Of a stretch of 64,000 nucleotides of DNA, positions 11,007 through 23,608 are shown one piece after another. The stretch lies in contig CM041201.1 of assembly GCA_023078555.1 (NCBI GenBank), positions 2,177,713 through 2,241,712 on the forward strand, in the 5' to 3' direction. The stretch's first letter is position 1. Each line of letters starts with the position of its first letter. The DNA is from Ulva prolifera. Its lineage: Eukaryota > Chlorophyta > Ulvophyceae > Ulvales > Ulvaceae. The notes under the pieces were generated by a model. The model ran no database searches. It was not told the origin of the DNA and saw only the letters and a program-made list of their open reading frames with translations. The position numbers were made by a program, and so were the translations under genes.

Positions 11007-13747
11007 CTACGCCATCGGCCAGCGGTCGTCTGCCCCGTCATCGTCAGCACCGCGGCCTCGCTCGGCACTTCGGCTGCGCCGCTCCGGGCTTCGGGAACGG
11101 GGGGATCTACTCCTGCACAAACACTGGCCGCTTCAGTATGGGGACAGATGCCAGGTGATGCACGAGCAGTGGCCATGATCCCTCAACCAGCATCAAGCAT
11201 GTACTCAGTCCGCCAGAGAACATCTGCAGCGTTGCGATCTCAGCACCGGACATTTGCTGCTCCAGAGGATGGACATGCCATGTGCATGCAATCTGTACGG
11301 CCAGCAAATGTTTGGCTGCTGTTGACAGAAGTGTCAAGTCACAGTCGGCGCAACAGTCGGCGCATCTGTGATGCTACATGTGGCGCGGCTCCCGCTTCTG
11401 CACAATCTGGCGCAACCCGCATGCGCCTGGCGGAATGTCCATGGCTTGTCACAGGCGATACACGAGTGAACAAACCAGACAGACCACGGTTCCAGTGGAT
11501 CACCATTCAACATGCCGCAACATGCCAGAACATTCCGCAGACGCATGGCCAATCGGCCGCAGTGAGTGCCGGACAGCCCAAGCTGTGCTCAGCAAAGCCT
11601 CCACAGCACCCACGCCATGGGGCGAATGCAGACAGGGGAGCCGCACCGGCCGCCACGGTTGCCACCACGCATGGGGCTCGCAGATCTCCGGCCCCGCCGG
11701 GAGGGCGACAGGCGGCGGCCCCGGCGGCGGCCGGAGCGGCGGGACGGTGGCCTCGGCGTGCGGATGCGCTTCACAACATCCCGCTCCAGCTTCGAGCCCA
11801 CGAGCATCACGCTGTCGCGGTGCTTCGACATCTCGATCAGGCCACCGATGTCGTCAAACCACTGGCACATGGTGGAGAACGAGGGGAAGCCTGCATGACG
11901 GGCGCACGCTTGGCGGATGACAGCAGAAGACAAGCGGATCTGCCCAGTACCAGCTCGGCTGCACCCCCGGGGTCCAGAGCAGTCGCACGAAGGCGCCCAG
12001 GCGCCTGCCACCCACGTGTCCTCAATCAGAGCTGCATCCATGGCTGAGGGACAGCAGTGGCTTCTTGTCTGTGCATTGACAGTGGAAGGCCCGAGGAATG
12101 GTGCACGCTTTACAGGCCATCACACGCAGGGCGAAGTGGCTTCGGGGGGCCCGTGCATGCACAGGTGGCTACGCATGGGTGCTGCGCCGTTGCAGAGTAC
12201 AGTACCTCGGGCGGTGCTGCATCCCGGAGGGACGGGCCTTCACACATGCCGGCGCACAGCTCATTCCAGGGCTGCAGGCACTCACCCTCCAGGCACACAG
12301 CAGGCACGCCGGGGGGTGGCCGCAGGGGGCGCCGCGGGCAGCGCAGGCCTGCCGGAGTCGGCGGGCCCGCGCAGCCGCAGTCGGCGAGCGAGATCGGAGG
12401 GGTGCATGCGACTCAAGGCGAGGGCGCGACCACAGGCTACAGGTGCGTCATGCCAAATGGGCGTGCATGGGCGGCCGTGTCCATGCTGCAAACCCGGTTC
12501 CACCCTGGCAGCAAGCATGCGATAGGTCCACCACAGCAGACTTCCAGCACGATGGTAGCGTGCACCGAGTGCATGGCACCGGTTGGACGCTGTTCGTGCG
12601 CTTTGCCAGGGCAAAACACAGACACAGAACACCAAACTGTGCACTGTAACATGTGCAGTGGCGTGGCAGGCACATGTTGCGCAAGAGATGCTGAAAAGAG
12701 TTCAGACGATGCTCATCATTGTGGAATGACCAGGGCAAGTGAACATGTCCACACGCACTCAGGTCTGCACACGGGGCCCCCAGCTTGTGGGATGCATCTC
12801 AATGCACTGTTCACACCTGTCTCGTCTAGTCTGTACGTGGGGTCTAGCTTCTTCATACAGTCATTAATTTTTGAAACGTTGCATGGGAGCCTCGTGGTCT
12901 CCAGTGTCTCCCGCAGTCCATCTTCAAATAAATTCATCAGCCATCGCTCCGGCTTACGGTAGGAATGTACATCAGTCCTGTGACGCCTGCACTGAGCTTC
13001 AGGTTTGGAGCCTGTGCTATGTGTTCAGTTGAATTCAGTGCCAGGAGAACGTGAGCTCGGTCTGGCCCAGCTCTCAGCGCTCACGAGAACCGACTCACCT
13101 TTCCCGGCGACCCTTGTCACGGCCGCGAGATCTTGACCTAGACCTTGTACGGGACCTTGTGCGCCCACGACCACGTCCATAGCTACGGCTTCGGCTGCGT
13201 CGCCTTCGGTAAGGGGAACCACGCTCGCGCCTGCGTCTGTCGGGTGTGCGACTTCGCGAACGGGAGTAACTCCTTGAAATATCGCGCGACACTGAACGGC
13301 GTCGTCGAGGAGTCTCTGATCGGGAATATGACCTCGTGCGACGTCGGGACGCAGAGCGTGACCGTGAGCGCGAACGCGACCTCGAACCCGACTTGGACCT
13401 TGTAAGTGAGCGAGACCGACGTCGTGGAGCAGGCGAGGCCTCTCTTTCGGCACTTGCGCGTCCATTCCTGTAAATTGTGTGCTGCAATGAATTCGCTCGG
13501 ATGCAGCAGGCCAGCAAAGCATCGGTAACACTTCGCCAGCCACTGACCACGCAAGCTCAACAGTGCATAAGGCATGGCAAAGTGATATATGAAGCATTGC
13601 ACGCCCAGCATCGCGGCAGTTGAAAGCACACTCTGCGGGGGCCTCCGTTCTCGGAGACCCGCTTACTGCACGGTCTCCAGAATTCCTTGGACTATCTGGT
13701 TTGCCAGGAAGAACTTCCACAGACTTTTCTCTACCTCCATCAGACAT
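11007..13747 (-). CDS. arginine/serine-rich protein with LOTUS (OST-HTH)-like domain
   Basis: Minus-strand exons: 13747-13667, 13481-13099, 12986-12817, 11890-11647 and 11112-11007. All GT-AG junctions keep phase, giving 327 residues. Residues 1-40 are a short acidic leader (MSDGGREKSVEVLPGK). Residues 41-154 are a classical RS domain (SRSRSRSRSASRRR and similar), the hallmark of pre-mRNA splicing and speckle proteins. Residues about 167-245 form a compact domain split by the 926-bp third intron: KINDCMKKLDPTYRLDETG joins directly to FPSFSTMCQWFDDIGG. The pattern helix, LDPxF-like strand, G-F-x-SF and a final VMLVG strand is that of the LOTUS/OST-HTH winged helix, an RNA-binding fold. The tail is again RS-rich (RRGRRLSPSRRGRRS, then SPRSRSPERRSRSAERGRG). 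Likely nuclear and RNA-related. The RS call is firm; the LOTUS call is inference. Confidence 0.75.
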
Positions 13748-14138
13748 GGCGCGATATGGGTTTTGCTACCTATCGTAGGTGCACTACAGCACGAGTCCCG
13801 CAACTCAACCCTCCTGCCAAAAAGATGTGAGCAGTCTGACTGCCTTCACAACCTCGACTGTCAATTTGCGTCCGCAATCAAAAGCATACGGCGAATGACA
13901 ACGTGATCACCGTAGTACAAGCAGCACGTCGGTTTCAGCCGACTAGTCGCGAGTTTCTCACCTGACGCCATTCACACAAGAAATCCGTAGGTCACAGGTG
14001 CTGCAGTTATCAGGTGCGAAGCTCCGCGCGGCGTGCAGGACTTCGGCAAAATATTGCAAAAATGAAGAACTGTACCACCGAACCTGGGGCGGGTCGTGTT
14101 GGTATCGCACTGCCCTGTCCGGGCATCTGGCATGCTCC
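13748..14138. promoter_or_regulatory. divergent intergenic promoter region
   Basis: About 390 bp separate the starts of the minus-strand RS-LOTUS gene and the plus-strand ALG3 gene, so both promoters must lie here. I see no clear TATA box. Confidence 0.4.
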
Positions 14139-16626
14139 ATGATCAGGCGTCCGCCCATCCTGGGCCGCTTATGCGATCCCCATGACTTGACCTTCCATCT
14201 CCTAGTGTGTGTGGCTGTGTTCGTTGGTGATGCTGTTCTCACAGCGCTCATCATCAACAAAGTGCCATGTATGTCATTCTTGAGCCTGCTCCACAAGCTT
14301 CCCTGCCTGCGGACGGTGTTTACCAACCCAAGCACTGAAACAAACCTGCAAATGTAGACACCGAGATAGACTGGGAGGCGTACATAGAGGAGGTCGATGG
14401 CTTTCTTGGCGGTGAATTGGACTATGCCAACTTACGAGGTGGGACAGGCCCCCTCGTCTACCCGGCCGGATTTGTTTACCTCTTCTCGGCGATACGATGG
14501 ATGACACAGGGCTCAGTTGCACAAGCGCAGGTGGGACACCATGCTCTGCTGGGTATTGATGAATGCAGTTCACAGTGCAGTGGTTAGTGTCCAACACAGC
14601 AGCCGATGTCTGCCCCCTTCTGGCACATTGACAAGCGACACGACCGACTGTTCGTGACTGTTCATAGCATTCATGGTGGAAGTGAATGTCTTCTCGGTGC
14701 AGGTGCTGTTTGCAGCCCTCTACCTTGCAACCGAGGCTCTGGTGATGCTGCTGTATGCCCGCAGCGCTGCAGTGCCGCCCTACGTGCACGCTCTCCTGGC
14801 CATCTCCAAGCGCATCCACTCCGTCTACGTCCTCCGCCTCTTCAACGACTGCTGGACGATGCTGCTGGCGTACGTGGCAGTGCTGCTGCTGACCCAGCGC
14901 CGCTACGCTGCAGCTGTCCCCATGTTCAGCCTCGCCGTGTCGACCAAGATGAACGTGCTGCTGCTTGCCCCCGGCGTCCTCGCCGCCTGCCTCCTGGTGC
15001 TCCCCTCACTGCCCCCCACCGTCATCCTCTCTGCAGACACACTTCACAACAGCTGCGATCATTGTATAGCACGTCACCAGAGCATTCCACCAAGCATGTA
15101 CTCCGTGCGCGCCAGATGGCTGGTGGTCTGGCTGGTGGTCTGGCTGTGGCGGCCTCTGGCGGTGGCTGGTGGTGTGGCTGCCCGCCGCATTCACGCGACC
15201 ATGCACCGCCGGGGATGCCCTTCGGCTTGTTGCCTGTTGCAGCGCTCTGGCATGTGCGCAAGGCGTTATCGGCGGATGTGGTGCAGGGGTCCAGCGTGGC
15301 GTCACTGGCCTGGGGCGTCGGGGCGGGGGTCCTGCTGCAGCTGGGCCTGGCAGCGCCGTTCCTCATGCATGCGCCAGCCTCGTACCTCTCCCGCGCCTTT
15401 GAGTTCTCAAGGTGTGGCAGTCCGGCCTGCCTGCCACACGCATGCCCCGCCGCCGTCTGTGTCATGAAGTTGAGTGCATCGCACCAGATCTGATGCCGCG
15501 GGGCGCCAGCATCTGCGCTGAGGCGCCTCGACGCAGCAGCCACGCGCCCGCACCATGCCAAACATACATCGCCTTGATGCCCGTAGCCTCTGTCGCTGCC
15601 CTTGCAGCACAGTCGCTGCTGAGCTGCCTCACCACAACAGCACCAGCTGCAACTGCACGTGCCCAGTGTGGCTCAACCAGATCGTGGATTTCACCCCACC
15701 AGCGTACACGCAGCCATCGATGTGCCTGCAGACATACATAATCAATGCCCAATAGGATACAGCTCAGTAAATTCAGGTTTACTTTACTTTACACATGTAG
15801 CCACACAAACCTGCTCAATGCACCCAGACACGCAGCCTGCCGGGGCCTGGACGCCCGCGTCGCCCACGGCCTCTAGAGCACCGCATCTGTGGAAGCGCCT
15901 GCGGTGGGCCTGCGTGCATGCATGCACTGGCCGCCGTGGCTTCTACTCTGTCGCCTTTCTGTTGCAGTCCAGGGATACAACTGCTATGCCACTCCAGACC
16001 GTTGCTCCTCGCGACATGCAAGGGTCCAGTGATGTAGCAGCCACGTCACTGTGCTGCAGCACGTCCCACACTGCAGAACAGGCATGCCTCAGCGCCCGAG
16101 CGCCGACCTCTACGTGCCCTGCCGCCGAGGTGCTCCGCCGCGCAGGGTCTTCATGTACAAGTGGACTGTCAACTGGCGCATGGTGCCGGAGGACGTGTTC
16201 CTCAGCCGCAGTTTTGCCGCCGTGCTGCTCGCCGCACACCTGCTCCTCCTGGCCGCGTTCTTCCACCGCCGGTGGACCGCCCGTGCAGGCGGTGCTGCTG
16301 CCGCAGTGACGGCCTTCTTCTCCCGCGACTCTGCCCGCACCGTCCTCACGCCGGCGCAGACGCTGACGGCGGTGTTCACCGCGAACTTCATCGGCATCAT
16401 CGCCGCGCGCTCGCTGCACTACCAGTTCTACAGCTGGTACTTCCACTCGCTGCCGTTCCTGCTGTGGCAGACGCGGCTGCCGGTGCCGGCGCGGCTGGCG
16501 CTGTTCGGCACGATCGAGTACGCGTGGAATGTGTTCCCCTCGACGGCGATGTCGTCGTCGGCGCTGCTGGCTGCACACGCCGTGCTGCTCGGGGCGCTGT
16601 GGATCGGTCCGCGGTCGGGCTCGTAG
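14139..16626 (+). CDS. ALG3: ALG3, dolichyl-P-Man alpha-1,3-mannosyltransferase
   Basis: ER-membrane enzyme that adds the first lumenal mannose (alpha-1,3) to Man5GlcNAc2-PP-dolichol in N-glycan precursor assembly. Exons: 14139-14268, 14358-14530, 14703 to about 14996 (an in-frame alternative donor lies at 15020), 15287-15411 and 16146-16626; about 400 residues. Exon 1 ends in IINKVP, which joins to YTEIDWEAYIEEVDGFL; this and GPLVYPAGFVYLFSAIRW are ALG3/GT58 signatures. Exon 3 has SKRIHSVYVLRLFNDCW and VSTKMNVLLLAPG. Exons 4-5 have AAPFLMHAPASYLSRAF, then RVFMYKWTVNWRMVPEDVF. The rest is hydrophobic, as expected for a multi-pass protein. The start at 14139 is preferred because it leaves the usual short N-terminus before the first membrane span; upstream frame is open to 13998. 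The gene appears functional. Confidence 0.93.
15960..16040 (+). repeat. short dispersed repeat inside ALG3 intron 4
   Basis: The stretch around CCTCGCGACATGCAAGGGTC matches a stretch at about 36600-36690 (CCTCGCGACGTGCAAGAGTC), with further matching bases on both sides. Its class is unknown. Confidence 0.45.
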
Positions 16627-17916
16627 CGCACCACCCGCTGGCGCATGCTCGATAGGTGGAGCTGCTAATCCGGCGGGGGCCAGCCGCGGGCGTGGATCGT
16701 CGACCGCGTCCCGGCGCTTCCATGTGGAGAGATGACGAGAGCGGGGCGCAGAACGTGGGGGTGGCATGAGTGGGTCCGCCTCGCAGTGATTCCCTTGCGT
16801 AGAGGGTGAGTAGGCGACCGTTGCAACACATTGTTGTTTCGACGGTGACGTGGCTGGGCTTGTGCGTTGCCCGATGGTGCTGCCGGCCCCTCCGAATTCG
16901 TCCTTGTAAAACACATTATTTTTGTGACCTGCAAGTCGCAGTGGCATGCATGCGTGTCTGGCCCAGCCTCGAAACCGCGTACAGAGCTGTCACGTAGCAA
17001 TGAGTCAGCAGCGCGAGTGTTTCACGGATGTGCGAAGTATGCCTTTCCTTGGGGCACATCGGTTTTTGGCGACGTTCCACCTGCATTCTATTGTGTGGTT
17101 TGCCATGCCGTTCCAGGACAACGTGCAAGTGGCTGCTGTTTCATCAGCAGCTCCATGAACCCGAGACAAGGATGGCAGCGAAGGCTGGGTGTCTGGTGTT
17201 GTATGTGCAAGCTGGTGTTGCTGGGATCTCGAACTTGATGTAGCCAGACGAAGTAGCCAGACTGAACATCTGGGGCCCTGAAGCGCGGGGGTGGAGATAT
17301 TGCAACTGCTGTCAGCTGACGTGATGCCTGCAGGCGAACCCGGCACACGCGGCCTGCTCATACCGTCTTGACAGCCTGAAACCGGTAGGAAATGTCACAT
17401 GGGTGCTCTCAAGCCATGTGACGCTGACACGGGGCTGCCGCCGTCACGTGTTGCATTGTCGGTCTAGAGCACTGTAGTAGCGATGATCTTGTGATGAACG
17501 TTCATGAACTGAATGGTGAAGCATCAGTAGAGCACAAACTTAAAATTAAAAAATCCGACGCTGCTGACGTGGCCCAAGCGCATCGGTACGGGCAACATGG
17601 TTTCGTTCTCCCAAGCGATGCTGCATGCTGTCCATGGCCCGATCTGGCCCGATGCTGTGCCCGGCTGGCTAGCGCTTGATGCGTCAGCAGCGTGCACCTG
17701 CTGCATGCGTATGAAAAGGGGATCACAGGGCGTGGTTGGGAACTAAGTATGCACGGGGAAACGTCAAGTGGAGAGCCAGCTCAATTTGCAGCTCTGTGGA
17801 CAGCATCCGATCATTCCGGCCTGCGTGTGCACACGGTAGTAAAACGGATCGTGGCTGCGCGCAACGATCCCCGTCGCCATGTCCAACCTCGAACCGCATG
17901 TTGACGGCTAGGAGAT
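16627..17916. other. intergenic, nothing recognised
   Basis: No ORF here has a domain or consistent splice signals. The region should contain the ALG3 3' end and the promoter of the receptor-like kinase gene. Confidence 0.4.
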
Positions 17917-20900
17917 ATGTACAGCGTCTTCTGGAAATCTCTGTCGATCTTGTACCTGCTTACCGTTCTTCCCCCTTCGTACCTAGCGCAGACATGTGAT
18001 GAAGGCACGGCTGAGGCGCTGCAGGCATTCGCTGAACCTGCGGCCACAAATGCAACGATCAGGCTGTCAGGAGGCTGCACGTACGATTCTTGGCGTCGCA
18101 TGTTGGCCGTGGCCAGCAAGGCAAATGGGTCGCGCACATACAGTGCACGATGCAGCTGCTCTTCCGGATCACTACAGCAACCTGGCTTACGACATCGCAG
18201 GATCTTGAGCCCGCACAAATTTCTCATTATCTGCCGTGTTTGCTGTTCTGCGTCGGTGGCTGCGCAGCATGCTAGGCGCATCATCTGCATGGCCTAAACG
18301 ATGTATCAAGTAGGTTCTCATGTTCTCCCCGGGCTGCAGCCCACAATGTCGCATGCGCAAGCAGCCATCGTCAGGACTTTTAAAAAAAAATCTGCAGGTC
18401 GCATCGAGTGTTTTCAAGCGAGCAAGTGCTTGTCCAGTCTGGCAGAAATGTCGTCTTGGAGTGTGCTGGGAGGGCATGGCTCGACCCGACGAAGGTGGTG
18501 CTGCCTGACACCGGGGCGTCCGTCGAGTATAAGGACTGCAGACTGCAGAACTTCGACTTCCCTGGTACAGTTCAGAGGGACGGCAGCCGCACTTTGCTTA
18601 CGGACTCCTTCATTGACCTGGATTCAGACTGCTCGGTATGTGCTGTTTCAACACCAAGCATGATCTCAAGCCCGACCGCATCGGGACCCGTTCCCAAGGC
18701 ATGTAAAACCTGAAGATCCCTGCTAGTAGATAGGATCTGCCTTTGCATGCGCTCTGACCATGCAACGTCTCAGTTCGTAACAGTCGCTGTCATGCTGCAG
18801 TTTCTACGAGTCGCTCCCCAGGCACTTGTGAGCACGGTGCTCGCCAATCAACCAGAGTCACGAGTCCACCTAGGCCCGGTCTTAGAAGATGGAGAAGCGG
18901 TGGCCTTTCACATCCACGAGGCCTCGTTCCAGCCCCTCTCCAAGTCCACAGTGCAGTATCTGTTCTCCAACACAACCATCTATTGCGCCGGCCGCCTACA
19001 GCTCGCGATTGATGCAAGGCAGGCCGCAGTCACAGGCGCGCCTTTCATCGATGCTACAGGAGCGACGTACTCTCCGCCCAGCAGCAGCCCCCAAGCGGCT
19101 GCGCCCGCCAGCTCTGATGCCAGCAGCCCCGACTTGTCATCAGAACAGGTGCAAGCAAACGCCGACAGCAGCCCTGCGGCACAAGATCCAGGCGACCGCG
19201 AGAATGTGATTCTCATCGCGGCACTCTGTGCCGCAAGCGCAGGTGCGCCACACCCAGCAACAATGCGTGTCATGCCCCAGATGCCGTTGGTGGAGCTCCT
19301 CCACATATCTCCTATCACCTATCGCTGAGAGAGGTAGGTCCCAAGGATGCGAACCACTGGTGGAGGCGTCCCCCGGCGGACGCCTGATCATTGCAGCCGA
19401 CACGGCCTCGCAGTGCCCACAAGGTAGCGGTCCGCAGCTCGCGCCTTGACATACTTCGTCCTTATCAAACAGCTGTGACTTCTTCACACCAGGTGGCAGG
19501 GGGGGGGAGGTGATTTGACACCCCCACGCCCTAGCCATTATCAATCTCGAACAGCATCTTCACTGCAATTAGGTAGGAACCACGGGCCCCAGGTGACCCG
19601 GGCATCAACGGTCATCATTATTGCATGGACGCCAGGGGTCTGGCACCTCGGGCATCGAGCCAAGCGCACTGCCCAGCATCTGTCCATATCACCGACGTGT
19701 CTGCTGTGCAGTGTTTGCCGTTGCGGTCGCGGCCGTGGCCTTCGTCCTGCTCCGCCGCCGCAGCTCTCATCCCGAGGCCGTGCTGGTGTCCCAGTCCCCC
19801 AAGCCACCCACCCCCCGGACGCCGCTGTCCGTCACCAGCACGTCCATGCAAGCCCTCAGCCGCCCGAGCTCCGAGCACACACCTTCCACCGGGCTCCTCC
19901 ACAGCCGCGGCTCCGCACCTCTGGCCACACCCCTCAGCGCAGAGCTCGCCGTCACCACCCACTCCTCCGGCCCCACCGCCTCCACCTCGCCCGCGCGCCG
20001 AAGCCACGACAGCATCGACATGCCGCTGCCGGCGCACATGCACAGCCTGCGCAGCATGCACAGCACGCACAGCGGCAGCTGGGGCGTGGGGAGCACGATG
20101 CCCAGCAGCGGCGACGCGAGCTCGGTCCTGCCGGGCGCGCGGCACATGTTCCGGCGCAGCCAGGTGCAGCGGGCGCCGGCGTCCGGCCGCAGCTCCCCCG
20201 GGAGCTCGGTGGGCGCGCAGCACGCGCAGCACGGCGGAGGGGCGGACGGCCGCGTGAGGCGCAGCCCCGAGCTGCGGTCCGGGTCAAGCAGCGGCAGCGC
20301 GCGCAGCCTCTTCCAGGCGGCGGTTGCCAACATGCAGGTGCGGCCGGCACCCGCATCCTCATGCCTGCGCCGATGCAATTCAGATCCGCATGCTTGACGC
20401 CGACCCCATAGCCCCCGGTGCTCTGCGTCACCAGCAGACACGCATGCGGCAGGCGCGTCCCATCTTTACCAAGGGGAACGGGGGCACCCGGCTCATATTG
20501 TTAGAAGAGAAAATGGTGCAACGTGTTGCGGCGAGGAGCACACCTCCACTGGCGGGTGTGGGAGCCTGTGCCGCTGTGTGGGCCCTGCTGGGGGCCCGCG
20601 CCTGTGTGCTGGCTGACGTGCGCAGCGTGCTGTGCAGGGCATCATGCAGGCGGAGCTGCAGGACACGGAGCTGCACCTGTCGGCCGTGCTCGGCGAGGGC
20701 GGCTTCGGCACCGTCTACCGCGGTTCGCGACCCCCCTCTGCACCCGGCCCCTTGACTGACACGTCAACCCATCACTGACATGTCATCACACACGGTCAAA
20801 CAAACGTCCTGGTTGTATTCGTGAGTAGCAGCCGATCGCGGGCCTTCGCAGACATGCCGAGCTGTGCGTGTGCCGCATGCATGGCGGCCCAGCGTGGTAC

Positions 20901-23608
20901 GGCGCCGCTGCTTGCCGCTGATGTGGCTCGGCCGTGGTGCAGGGGAGTGGCGGGGGCTGCCGGTGGCGGTCAAGACGGTCGTGTTCCAGAGCCGCGAAGC
21001 CGAGGTCGCCAAGTCGGCGGTGGTGTCCGAGGCGGCGATCGCGGCGGGCCTCGTGCACCGCAACGTCGTGCGCACCCACCACCACGACGTCGTCCGCGTC
21101 TCCGCCGGCCGCGGCGCCGAGCAGAGCATCTTCAAGTTCATCCTCTTCCAGGCGCGCGCCCCCTCCCCTGCCCCACGCTCTCGAGGCAGACCTGCCGGGC
21201 CTGTGAACGCACACCGCTGCAGCAACGGTGTCCACAGGGGGCGCCAGATGCATGATGACAGCCGTGCGGCGCGGCGAGCCGGCCGTGCGTCGGTGTACAC
21301 AGCGTGCCGAGGCGTCGGCTGTTGCCACGGTGTGCGTGGCCGCGGCCGCGGAAGCGTGACGATAAACGCGGTGCAGGATTATTGCAACGGTGGCACGCTG
21401 GAGGCGGCGACGGCGGCGGGGGTGTTCGACCAGGCGCACCCGCGGCACTGGCAGCGCGTGATGGCGACGCTGGCGCAGGCGGCGTGCGGCATGGCGTACG
21501 TGCACAGCAGCCGAGTCACCCACGGCGACCTGAACCCCTCCAACATCCTCCTCAAGGTCCGCCCCCCCCCTCCGCCGCATGCTCCCCGGCACCGCCCCTC
21601 CACATCGGCAGCCTGTCGTGTGACTCGATACGAATTCAATCTATACAGCTTGATTCAGGTCACCTAGCCTGTCATGAATGAGTCACTCGGATGGTAGGCA
21701 GTTTGCATCGCCCGTGCTGGTCGATGCGTGGAAGGCCTGCAGCTGATCGGTCAAGCAGCCACGATGCCTTGAGCACTGATTCATGTACCTCTCCAACCCC
21801 TAGCAACGCCGTGCACACTCGGGCGCACTGACAGCCACTCTCTGCGGCCCTGCTCCTCACAGGCGGGCGCATGCATGCAGTTCAGCGAGGAGGTGCACGG
21901 CGGCGCCGCGGAGGCGCTGGACGCGGGCGCCGCGGAGGTCAAGATCAGCGACTTTGGGCTGTCGCACCACCTGCGCCAGAGCCGCACGCACGCGTCAGGA
22001 CGCGCGGCGGGCACGCCCTTCTACATCGCGCCGGAGGTCGCGCAGCAGCGGCGGCTGCACCAGGCGAGCGACGTCTTCTCCTTCGGCGTCGTCATGTGGG
22101 AGCTCATGTCGGGCCTCAGCATCTGCGAGCCCCGGCGGTGCGCCCCGCCTCCCCCCTTGCCCGCGCATCGCGCCCTCCGTCGCGCTTGTGATGGGTGCTT
22201 TGCTGTAACCGCACGACCCCGTGCCACCGAGTGCACATGCGACGTCCGTCACCCCCATGCGCCGCTGCTCGCGTTGCCGCTGTGCCTCTATCCTCGATCA
22301 GCCTCATGGGAATGCAGGTCAAGCGTGTCCACTAGTGGCGTGTCGGCAGGCGGCTGGGGGCGGCGGTCCGACGGCAGCGCCGGCAGCCGGGCCGTGGAGG
22401 GCTTCATGCGGCACCCGGACTTCCCCTCGATGCCGCGCTGCACGCCCCTCACGTTCGTGCTCGCGATGAAGGCATGCCTCAGCGCGGACCTCGCCGAGCG
22501 GCCGACGTTCGGTGACCTGCAGCTCATCTTTGACGACGTCATCGCCGAGGTCGCCTCCGGCCACTACATCAACAGCGCCGGCCAGGCACAGGTATGCTGC
22601 GCGCCCCTGATGCATGCATCTGGCTCACAAATTGCCTGCGCCCTGTACAGTGACGGCCCACCTCTTCACGCGTCCCCGAGCGCTTTTTTCAAAGTCTACC
22701 CAATCAGTGCCGGGGAGTTCGTACAGAAACTCCCCCTCCTGCAACAAACGCAGATCCCTCCCTCACCGATTCCCCATCAAGCTATCTGTATCTGGAGTGC
22801 TGCTGAACGAGTCTGCCACCGCGTGCTGTTGCCGGGATAAGTGTCCGTTCTGCTGTTCTACGCTTGCCACATGGTCTGGCTGTGGCATGCATCGACACCC
22901 TGCGGGTGACGCTGCTGTGGCGTGCAGGCCAGCTTCACCATCGACCCTGACGGCACGTCGGCTGACCTCGCACGTACGCGCCGCCGCGGCACGAGCCCCG
23001 CGCCACCCCCCATGAAGCCCCGGTCGCTGCCCCGCTCCGGCCAGGCGCGTGTGCCGTCGTCTCTGCCCCTCACCATCCCGGAGGAGATCGGTGGGGGAAC
23101 GTTTGACTCGCTCTCCGACTCGCCGCCTGTCAGCCCCCCCGCCCAGCACGATGCGTCACGTAGCGCCAACACGCGGTCCACACCCGGTTTCCCCACAGAC
23201 ACTCGCCGCATGCCCAGCTCGGCAGGCGGCAGCGCTTCGAGCCGCTTGCCCGAGCGTGCCGCGCCTGCGGAGGCGCTGCCGCCGCGGCCACACAGTGCCT
23301 CTCTACCGCGGCCGATGCATGATGACTCACGCGAGCACCCCGCGCTGCCTCAACAGCTGCCTGCGCCAAGTGGCGATAGGCCGAGCATGCACGCGGGTGG
23401 ATCCCGGCACGATAGAGTCGCGGATAGTGCGCGCAAAGCACATGTGGGGGGTCCGCCACACAGCAGGGATGGGCAGGCGCCCGAGGTGGCGGTCGCTGTC
23501 AGGGGCACCGGCAGCCCGGTCGCGGACGCCCAGCGCAGCTCCGAGCAGACTCAGGAACTGCCGCATAATCCGTCGATGTCACGGCCCGCTACAAGCAAAC
23601 CGTCATGA
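17917..23608 (+). CDS. receptor-like TKL-type protein kinase, ten exons
   Basis: Exons: 17917-18080, 18398-18635, 18801-19242, 19712-20337, 20638-20722, 20943-21151, 21377-21556, 21863-22137, 22318-22591 and 22928-23608. Every junction keeps phase, giving 1057 residues. A signal peptide (LSILYLLTVLPPSYLAQ) precedes an ectodomain of about 250 residues with several Cys and N-glycosylation sequons but no domain I can name. One TM helix follows at about 272-298 (ILIAALCAASA + VFAVAVAAVAFVLL, joined across intron 3). A 200-residue Ser/Pro-rich linker leads to the kinase at about 495-830: G-loop GEGGFG, VAVK, HGDLNPSN, DFGLS, GTPFYIAPE, DVFSFGVVMWEL, ERPTFGDL. The C-tail of about 225 residues is Ser/Pro-rich and disordered. 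In the catalytic loop HRDLK has become HGDLN, so the usual lysine is Asn. Ligand and substrate are unknown. Confidence 0.88.

Noticed and set aside
11378-11920. Plus-strand ORFs of 180-390 codons over the RS-LOTUS gene
   Set aside because: They are antisense shadows of GC-rich exons; the minus-strand model has matching phases at four introns.
19618-20441. Minus-strand ORFs of up to 224 codons
   Set aside because: They mirror the Ser/Pro-rich linker exon of the kinase gene.
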